From Yponomeuta sedellus (lineage: Eukaryota > Arthropoda > Insecta > Lepidoptera > Yponomeutidae), in assembly GCA_934045075.1 (NCBI GenBank), contig OW203726.1:23313488-23377487 (forward strand): a DNA stretch of 64,000 nucleotides, written 5' to 3'. This document shows positions 43,526 through 54,600 of this stretch, in pieces (position 1 is the stretch's first letter; every line of letters starts with the position of its first letter). Position numbers and translations under genes: made by a program. The notes beneath the pieces are model-generated. The model worked only from the letters and a program-made list of their open reading frames with translations, was not told where the DNA came from and searched no databases.

Positions 43526-44521
43526 CGCGCGACAAACACACTCTTCCTCTGGTTTCGGAGTTGGATAACAAGAGCAGTATACCTACGTTAATTGAACGTC
43601 ACCAAATAAGGTTAGACTTTACCCGCTAATATAATTATAGTATGTATGTACAGTGCCGATTTATGTAATTCCACCATGTTTTTGAATTCCACCCAGTGTA
43701 GGTTACTAACCCGACTTAATACTACAGTCTGTTCGTTTTTAGAATATACGAGTACCTCGGGCTCTAGAGTAGACTTCGGTTTTCGCCGAAAGCACACGAG
43801 TACTACTTCCTGCTCTGTATAAAACTTTTCTTCACTATTTTGAAAAGTTATGTCAAGTTAAGTGTCATGTTAGTTCCGATATTTCTATTACACGAATATA
43901 TCCGATACTATCCAAAAAGCTCTGAACGACCCATAAAAGACATCAACGCGGTGTCAGAACTTAATTCATTGGCTTGTTTTGAGTAACGCTATTGCATCGC
44001 TCACTCTCGCGAGCGAGTTGAATTGAGAGTACACAGCATAAGTTTGAGTGATACTTTTAGTAGCATTCAATTATTATTTTTTATATTATGCTGCAGACAA
44101 GACCTTGTTAATTAGGATAGCTCCATAACTGACTGTATTTGTTTCGGCGCAAATAAGATTGATTTCTCATGGGCAATTTTATTATTGAGTTGTGTAATTA
44201 CAGGAAGATATTCACTTCTAGCTTAATGGCTTGTTCGTCGATTTTTTTGTTTCCGTTGCATTGTGTCGATACCTAATGACGTCTTATATTAGGTACATAC
44301 GAGTACTTAGTAGATATGATTTTTGTAAGTTTTTCCGTTTGCATTTTTGTTGTTTTATTTTGTGTTTCAGATCTGACGGCCTCGTTATACACGATGCCAT
44401 TATCATTAGATATATCTTAAAATGCAGTAGATGATTTTATATTTTATTAATGAAGTAACTTTTAATTATTGATAATTTTGTAAGTAGTTAGTTATAACTA
44501 AACAAATTCAAAATATATTTT
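43526..44521. other. No recognisable feature
   Basis: AT-rich. The open frame at 44231-44434 has no motif. Confidence 0.4.
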
Positions 44522-44608
44522 TTTTCTAATGCACTAACCCGTGCTAAGGACAATTTTGAAACCCATGCCCGGACTCGAACCCGTAACGTCTGGTACGGAT
44601 ACCCAGAG
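44522..44608 (-). repeat. Family T fragment
   Basis: CTAATGCACTAACCCGTGCT, then ACCCATGCCCGGACTCGAAC. The middle of the body is deleted. Confidence 0.65.
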
Positions 44609-45204
44609 GTCTATATTGATATAGAGGATTTGTTTAGAATAAGTAATTTTTTGATTGCATGCGACATTTTTTATGCAAATAATAAATATTTAATTAAAAG
44701 ATTAGGAATAGGAATCACATATTACACACTAGAAGCCTGAGTGTCTGTGGTGATCTATTAGCTCAGCGCTTGAAATTGCCAATCCGCGGTGGGCACGCGT
44801 GTTAATTAGGCCCACACTCTCTCGCTGAGAGGAAGTCTGCAGTGCGACCTTTATAGCCTCCATAAAAATATACTAGAAACGTATCTAACGTCTGATAAAA
44901 ATCGCTTCTTCAGTAGATGTAAGATAGTTAAGTCTGTGGTTCAGAGTTCGCAGTACTAGGTACTCGAGTGAAGGTTGTAGGCCGCGCTCCCCTTGAGGAG
45001 TCTGGATATCAAGTGTCAGCGCCTTGTCGATCGAAGCCCTGGCACACAAATTAGGGACAGTCGACAGCACAGTAACCTTCACATGCGTGCAGTCAACTCA
45101 GTGACGTTTGTAACGTACCAGAAACATCGTGAAGAAAACTGAATGACCGCGATAGACCTAACATATCCCACACGGGGCGCTGATGGATGGAGGTGGGTGA
45201 TTAA
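44609..45204. other. No gene; SINE E 3' body at 44760-44870
   Basis: CTCAGCGCTTGAAATTGCCA, GGTGGGCACGCGTGTTAATT and CTGCAGTGCGACCTTTATAG are family E. The rest is unassigned. Confidence 0.5.
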
Positions 45205-46437
<1,233 letters not shown>

Positions 46438-46459
46438 ATTCACACAGATCTCGTTAGCC

Positions 46460-47092
46460 TTTTTTTTGTTACCCTGGAGAAACCCTATTACGGGTACCAT
46501 CGGCTCGGGGAAGCGCGGTGGTTATGTCGGACTCCCCGCCCTGAAAAAAGGGCGGTATACCGACTAAAACTCCTGAGGTGTTCCTCCGCACCGCAAAGGA
46601 CGGGGCCACGGGAACGCTTGCGCACACTACCGCGACCCCGTCTGCGGGCACCCTTGCGGGCACTCCTCGGGGAACCTGCGTAGGCTCCCCTGCGGCGCTC
46701 CCTGCCCCATCGCAGCGCCTCATACGACGGGGCAAGGAAACGCCGCATCCCTCCCTCCCCTCCGGCCCGCCGTGATGGAGGCAAAGGGCCCCCCGACCCT
46801 CCGCCCACGGCCACTCTGGTCCGACTGGTACGAGGTCCGCCGGGTACGCGTCGGCCCTCCCCCAATCGGTCCTTCAATCGGTTGGTTGCCTGGGTCCCGC
46901 TCCACAGAGTGTAACAGGCCCACGCGACCCCTCCTGCCAGATCACTTGCCGTTAGTAAGATCCGACAAGAAGAAGTTACTGACTAACGCTCAGGGTGCAC
47001 CGACCCCACCACTTGCCCCGCCATCTGGTTCATAGAATCAGATGGAACGGTAAGCGGAGGGGTACACGTGAAGGTTATCTGGCGCAGCACCC
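46460..47092 (-). mobile_element. GC-rich 5'-truncated non-LTR insertion with 15-bp target-site duplication
   Basis: CAGATCTCGTTAGCC flanks it at 46445-46459 and 47093-47107. The plus strand begins with eight T, so the element runs on the minus strand and ends in poly(A) after TCTCCAGGGTAAC. It is far richer in G and C than the DNA around it. Overlapping frames on both strands (arginine- and glycine-rich) follow from this composition. I cannot name the family. It may be the 3' end of a LINE, or a SINE using one. Confidence 0.8.
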
Positions 47093-47292
47093 CAGATCTC
47101 GTTAGCCCTATACTAAGTACAACTAAATGACTTATGTAACAGGTGCTAACTCGACGATAGATTTACAGTAAATACATAGAAACATCCAAGACCCGAGACA
47201 AATTAGAAAAGTTCGCTTCCCCCGGCCGGGGATCGAACTCGAGACCTTCGGTTTTACAGTCAGCGTGCTAAACCGCTGCGCCACCGTGGCCG

Positions 47293-48459
47293 TTCAGTGA
47301 AAACGCTGGCTTCGCCTCTGAAAGGTCTGAGGTTCGATTCCACTGTTGTTTTCTCTCTGAGTAACAAATTTACAAAACGTAGGGTACGTTTTGTAAATAC
47401 CAATCGCTTAAGGCAAGAGTGTCAGTTTTTGGGCCCCCGACGGATCCTCAGTCATTCATCACCATCATCAGCCCTCCTCTGCCCACTGATGGGTCTAGAC
47501 CTTTTCCTCGTCACGTAATTTTTCGCCGTCTCTCGCTAAAGAAATTTCAAATTCGTCTTCCAAAACTAAGTTTGACAATTTCGATAAGGCTCCTTGATAA
47601 GAAACATTTGTTATATATATTTTAAATTTCTGTAAAATTTGAAAGTACCTAGGTACCTACTACTACTTCGAACCTGAATATCTTGTAAGGCGTTCATTTC
47701 CCAGGTGTGATTTTTTTAGAAGAAATTCTCTTGATAATAAAGTAAAGTATAAGTTTATTTCTCACCATAAAGAACAACATTAAGGAACGGTATTATAAGC
47801 CTTGAGGGCTTTACAAAATCACTTAAAGGCTAATGGTACAATTATCAATTCAACTAATTGCCAAACTAGGTGGTCCTGTATTTTGACAATTAGTTTGTTT
47901 TGTACATAACGTACAGATCTATTTCAGTCTTTATTAATTTAAGTATTGTGCGTCTCAAGTATACAGATGCATTGGTGAATATGGTTAGTTATTACTTAAT
48001 TGTATGTGAATGTGTGTGTGTGTGTGTGTGTGTGTGAGCCTGTATGTGTGAGAGAGAGCGTGATGTGTAAGTTGCAGCATATGAGTAGAGAGCTGTAAGA
48101 ATTTATAATGCAATTATGCAAAGAATACGGTCTACGTGAAATCAGAATACGAAATCAGAAACTTATTTGAACAAATAGAATTTACATTCTATCTGCTACA
48201 CATATCTAGTGTAGAAAAAGACAGCAGGAAATAAACGGAACAAATAAATATATCGATTGTTTGATAAAAACTCCACTCTAAACATCTTTTAGTTGCTACC
48301 TGCCTAGAGTAATATCAATCAATAATTTTAAATGCACAAAATAGGAGTTAGTGAATTCCGGGAAGTGCGTTAGTATTAATACTCGGTATACGTTCATGCC
48401 TTTGCACCATGTTATGAACACTGCATAAAAAATACTTACAATGACTGAATCTATTTCAG
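47293..48459. other. Upstream flank of MIC19 exon A; small repeats
   Basis: 47325-47345 is a degenerate B box. 47368-47398 is a perfect hairpin (ATTTACAAAACGTA and its complement). 47455-47510 is an RTE-like 3' scrap (CATCACCATCATCAGCCCTC). 48008-48036 is a GT run. I did not find the 5' UTR exon or promoter of the gene. Confidence 0.5.
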
Positions 48460-48603
48460 TACATGATGGGTGGCAGTCACTCTCAAGAGAAGTCTCATTC
48501 GACGCACTTCCAAAGGCCGAGCGGCGACGCAGATGACGACTCGAGTGACACTTATGACGACGAAGACGTGAACGAGCGTAAGATCAGCATTTCTAATAGA
48601 ATG
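48460..48603 (+). CDS. CHCHD3: MIC19 exon A (first coding exon)
   Basis: Acceptor CTATTTCAG at 48459 and donor AATG|GTAAGG at 48604. The acceptor in front of the ATG means that at least one 5' UTR exon lies upstream. It encodes residues 1-46. Confidence 0.8.
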
Positions 48604-51600
48604 GTAAGGATTCTACTTATAATACAAATGTGAGAGTATGTAGTCATTTAAACCTATGTTCTAATATTAAAAACCTATTTAGAGGCTAAAAATTCCACCC
48701 ATGCCCACGAACTCTGGCTATCCGTGCCAGCGCTCTTTCCAACTGAGCTAATGGGCGACTCAACGGAATTTCGAACCTCTTTACAATATTCTCTGTATTA
48801 CGTAAATTGTCCTTAGCACGGGTTAGTGCATTAAAATAATATAACTATGTTTGAATGCCTTACTTTTATACATTACGTGAATATCCTATTAGGTAAAACC
48901 GCCACCAATCCGTACTTGGCCCCCGTGGTGAAGTATGGCCTATATTACGTTCCTCAGGGAAGAGACCCGTGCCCCTCGGTGGGGACATAATGACTTGATG
49001 ATGATGATGATGATAGCCTCGTACACCTTATGACCACCTCGTACACCATCTTTGTGAAATTGTATTACCTAACCACACCTCTCTATAACTGTGAAGCAAA
49101 ACAGGAAACTTGAGTGTCTGATTTATTCACATACCTCGTTCATGTGCTCTTCCCTCCGGACCTCTGCACACACACTAAAGTCGTATTAATTTCATTTAAA
49201 AGTTTAATTCCAAATTTTACCAGCTGTATAAAAATAAGATTCAAAAGTAAATTTTAGTTGTTCAACCTTTATAAGTTGTGGAAGAGCGGGCTTCCATGGC
49301 ACAGGTATTTTATACTTACCTACAAGGGAATCCCAGCAAAAGTGTATGTTAGAATAATTGTGGTTGTATCAATAAATATTTTGTATTTGTACCTCAGCCT
49401 TTGAAATCGCTAAGCCGCAGTGGGCACGCGTGGTGACTGAGCCAATTTGGCTAAATCGTGGATATGGCAACGTATGGCGGTAAAACGCTTGACTACCAAA
49501 CCGAAGGTCGGGACAAAGGAAGTCGGGAGAGAGGGGGTCGGGAGGAGAGAGAAACCGGAGGCTTTGATTCCCACTTAACGTTCTGTAAGCCAGTTAGGGC
49601 ACACTAAACGACGATCGATCGAATCCTGATTTGCACATGCATACGTTCGATTGCTATATCTGTATCCACCATAAAATTCAAAGTTATGGTGCTCATAATA
49701 TGGGAATATCAAAAAAGAATGCTCGAAAAAGAAGAATATCAGGGTTGTACAACAGCAAGGAATGGAGCGGATTCTAAGCCGCTGAACAAAAAGCGTTGTA
49801 CAGAACTGATTAATCTCAATCTCGAGTGGTAGAGGTACCTTAGTTAGTTAGTTAGTTAGACCTGAGATTTCCGCACTTAGCCTCATAGTTGGGCCATTGT
49901 ACGTAGCAAGCGCTGAGGTACGTTAACACTTCAGACACTAGGGTTTCCTTACGATGTTTTCCTTCACCGTCGGCGAGTGGTATTGCTATAATTTCACAAA
50001 TGTACATAACTTAGAAAACAAAGTCATTGGTACGTATGACGAGGTTTGAACCCACGACCTCCCGATTGAGAGGCCGGCGTTCTACACCGCTCCGCTACCA
50101 CCGCCCTTAGAGGTACCTTAAGAGGGAGATGGTTCCCATCACCTCAAATACAGTAAATTTCACAGGTGGAACGCTTAGTAGAAGACGCGACGCTGACGGG
50201 CCGGGCGGAGGCCAAAGCCGCTCACCTAGCACCACGTGGTGACTTCAAGGACAAGATCTTTATGGAGAAGCTACGCTGCCTCGACGAGAACCACTCGCAG
50301 AGATGGGGGTAAGCAGTGTTACCGTTAACATTCGCAGGAAGCTTTTGGAGTTAGCAATAAGGACTACCATGTTTTGTGTGGTACGGTCCTCCCAATCTAT
50401 AATCCGTTTTGCAAAAATGTTCCTCGGCTTCAAAATGTTATATATTCTAAATTTCTTTTCCCAACGTCCTTTAATCAAAATTGCAATGTTATTTTTTGAG
50501 ATTGAGAGTGTACACGGCAGTGAAAATGCATTTGAGCTCAAATTTCAGTCTTCTCCTAAGAAGACCCTTAGAAACCATCTAAGGATTTTTGTCTTACTAA
50601 ATAAAGCCACTGTTGTATCTAACCATCATGAACTCTGGCACTATCCGTAGACCTCACTGGAATATAGATAGATAGAGTGGCCGCCAGAGAGGTCTACTCT
50701 CAGACTTCTATCTATCAATCTATCTATACTCTAGGTACAAATCTTAAAGACTCAAATAGGCAGGTCTTCTGTTTTCAGGTAATTGTCATCTCAGTTAAAT
50801 CCAGCCAGGTATTATATCGTCTATATCTAGACTAGGTGGCCGAACGACACCTTATATTTATATAGCTTACAATATTCACGCAAATTCAACACTTTCCTTT
50901 CCAGTCTAACTATGCGCGACATGGAGACGGCAGCCGCGCGCATAGAAAAGCGTATAGAGCGCATGGTGAGCGCCGATCCGGTGTGCGCTGATCAGCACCA
51001 GCTGGTGGTGGACTGCTACAGCCGCGCCGCCGTCGATGGAGACTACGTCAAGTGCTGGGGCGTTGTGGGTGAGACTCAGCAGGCCCTTGCTCTTTGCCTT
51101 TTCTTCTGCTTTGCCTGAAGGCATTTTGTAGAACTACAATTCATAGTATTGTTACTGTTAGGAATATTGTCGATATCACTATTGTGAGTTCTTAAACGGC
51201 ATCGGTGGCGCAGCGGTTTGGCACGCTGACTGTACAACCGAAGGTCTCGGGTCCGATCCCCGGCCGGGTCAAACTAGGAAAGGAACATTTCTAGTTTGTC
51301 TCGGGTCTTAGATGTTATCTATGTATTTATTGTATTAAACCTATCGTCGAGTTAGCACCTGTAACACAAGTCATTTAGTTTTACTTAGTGTGGGGCTAAC
51401 GAGATCTGTGTAATATGTCCATGAGTATTTATTTATTTTATTTATTAGAATGAGCTTTCGTATTGCTTACTATCGACTTTATCACGTCTCGGTTGTTGGG
51501 AGACTGAATAAAAGTTTGGTTTAATAAAAGTAAGATTGGCTTTCGGTGGGTGCGTACCGTACCTATGTTCATTTTATTGGACTATGGGTTGCGCGCGGCT

Positions 51601-54600
51601 GCGCGACATCTGACACTACACTGCATACTACAATGGCTTACTATGAAAATGGACATGAACAAAACCATTGTTTTAAGTACTAAAATTCAATGACAAAACT
51701 AAGATTAATGTCGAACTTCCATGCAGCACCCACTCCTATCAACGTTAGCGGCTCTGACGTCAACCTTGTCGACCACTAAGTATAAGACGAACAGTCAGTT
51801 ACAGTTACGGTACAGTAAGTCCAACTTCGAGAAAGAGGTCACTCGGGTGGGTAGTTTTATAAGTTGTATGAAACGTGGCCCAGTAGTACACTATAGATAC
51901 AGCAGGACGAGGAAGCTACCACTAAGCGACAACTTAAATATTATTATTTAAATTCAATAACATTACAGTGAAAACCATTGCATTTGACAATTCATACATG
52001 CGAAGTATTTGTAAGTATTTTAAACGATTCGTTATGGCCAGTTTACGGTAATCACGCTTATAAAGTTAAGTTAGGTTGGCTCCTCGGCCTCGAGTGGGGT
52101 CGGCCCCGATGTGGGTTTAGGGGTCCTTAGGACCAAAACCAGCCCCAAGGTGGTGTTTAGTGGGTAGGCGTACTTCTTGTGAGTTCCACATTGGCAGCAC
52201 GGCCGGGTCCGTGCTGTTATGCATGAGCATCCACCACCTCCCTCCCCCGTGTCGTAAAGTAAAGTAACTTTAATTTCAATAAATATCGGTTTGATCCCTA
52301 TCGGATTACCTCATACGTCCATATGGTTTGGGTTTTACCAAGGTTTGAGCGGCAACTCGCACGCGGCAGGCAATAAATCTTGCACGTGTCGTCATCATAC
52401 GAGCTTTCGTGCGAGCGCCATTCAGTTAGATTTTGTGGCCAGTAAGTAACTCTTACTATTATGTGCTATGATTAATAATAACGACTTCTAATCTTGTTTA
52501 TTAGGAGACAGACCCAGGTTCGATTCCCAGCACAGGCAGGTACCAATGACTTTGTTTTCTGAGTTATGTACATTTGTGAAGTTATAGTAGCAATAACACT
52601 CGCTAGCGGTGAAGGAAAACATCGTGAGGAAACCTGAGTGTCTGAGGTGAGGTGGGCACGCGTCGTAAATAAGCCAAAACTCTCTCTGTGAGAAAGCCTA
52701 TAGTGTGTGCCCTGCATGTACCCTACAGGGGGAAGATTATAGGCAACATAAAAAGTATTTCTCATAGACACGCGGTGGTAGCCATGTTGAGCAATAGTCT
52801 CGGAAGCGAAAGACCCAGGTTTTATTCCCAGAGCGCCGGCATGTACCCAGTTTATCTAGGCCGACTAAGCTGTCAGGACCAAGTGGTGATGGGTAAGCCT
52901 ACTCCATCTACTTAAAACGTTGTCCCAGGCACTGCAGCGTCCAATGGTCCCTTCACCGATCTAGCGTGAGTGCCACTGGACGCTGTATAACTAAATCATC
53001 TCAATACGTAGATGCAAAGGCCAAAGTTGTTTATGTTTCTGATAAGAATGTTCTTTACATGTAAAAACTGAAATGGCCTTACAGAGCTTATGATGAGCAC
53101 AATTAACAAGGTATGTTAAGTCATATCTTGTACGACATTTAGCAATAATCGAACATTTACAAGTCTACAAGAATAACTGCCTCCGATAGGAGATGTCACT
53201 ATAAAAAGAAGAAGACTTATGTACCTATAAGTAATATTTTGGCTGTTTCAGAGGAGAGCACAGAATTTTTGAGCATAGCAAAACTAGTGGTCATCTATCT
53301 ATACCTAATATAAAAATGAGTCGCTGAATATGTTGGTAAGCGCAAATCTCGAGAGCAGCTGAACCGATTTCGCTAATTCCTTTTTTTAGAATATTCTTTT
53401 AAGTTTATATTTTAAATTAAAGAATCGACTGCTAGGTGGTACGAAGTTCGCTGGGTCAGTTAGTAGATACACAATATTAACGTCAACCTTCCTGCTATCA
53501 ACTGAGTACCATTGCTAGGTAATGGAAAATACATCCAGACGGTGTATACCTGAACTGAATGTGAATGATTTAACATTTCCAGTCAATGTGGGTGCTTTGA
53601 AAGTAGTAGATAGCAGAATTGCTTGACCTTGCACCTGACGATTCTGAAGTCGTCTGTCTACTAAGGCGCTTCGTAGTGTAGCGCCACTAATGAAAAAAAA
53701 ACTTGTTTTATAATAAGTTTTTTTCTAAAGGTGAACATCATGAATCTGAACAGCTGTGACAACTATTTTTAGAACCTGCAGTTACTGGTTCCACTCTGCA
53801 ATGGCCTACGTGGCAGTCACTCAACTGAGTCCGGACCCAAGTAGGTCGCTGCAGACAAAACTTAAGCAGATGGGGTTACATTGCACCAATTGAGAAGCAA
53901 TGTGATTGTGGAGCCTCATCGCAATCCATGGTGCACCTGCTCCAGTGCCCACTGTGCCCTCACACCTGCTCTCTGGAGGACCTAACAGAGGTCAACGTTG
54001 CTGCAATTGCAGTGGCCAACTATTGGGCAGAAAAAATATAAATTGGTGGAAACGCTGTCACGAAAAGAAGAAGAACGTAGTCTAGAACCTGGGATCAACA
54101 ACCTAGGACTTTAGCCGATTTCCGCTATAAACGGCAGTTTTTGGCAAAACCGCTTTAGTCCTAGATTCTTGGACTTGGTTTCTTGCCAGAATCTAGTTCC
54201 TAAAAAGACCTGCATATCTATGAAGATATATGATTATATTATTCTTTTTAATGCACTAACCCGTGCTAAGGACAATTTTAAAAACCTATTTAGAGGCTAA
54301 AAATTCCACCCATGCCGGAACTCGAACCCGCGACCTCTGGCTTTCCGTGCCAGCGCTCTCCCAACTGAGCCAATGGGCGACTCACCGTTATCAGTGAAAT
54401 TTCGAACCTCTTTACAATAGTTAACACAGCTTATCGCCTTAAAGAGACTGTAGCTTTCGTACGATAGGTTAGGTATGGTAGGTAGTATCTTTAGGGGTTT
54501 TACCTGATTATTTGCATAATTAGTCACACACCGGGTAATATGAATACCTAGTCCCAATTTCCCGCTGGTTACCTTGACATTTGGGGTAACCTTCGGCGGT

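Noticed and set aside
46469..47035. Arginine- and proline-rich frames on both strands of the GC-rich insertion
   Set aside because: They overlap in several frames without family motifs, and GC-rich DNA lacks stops. A LINE fragment is possible but no reverse-transcriptase motif is present.
50303..50650. 115-residue frame after MIC19 exon B
   Set aside because: It begins in the exon in the wrong frame and continues through intron 2.
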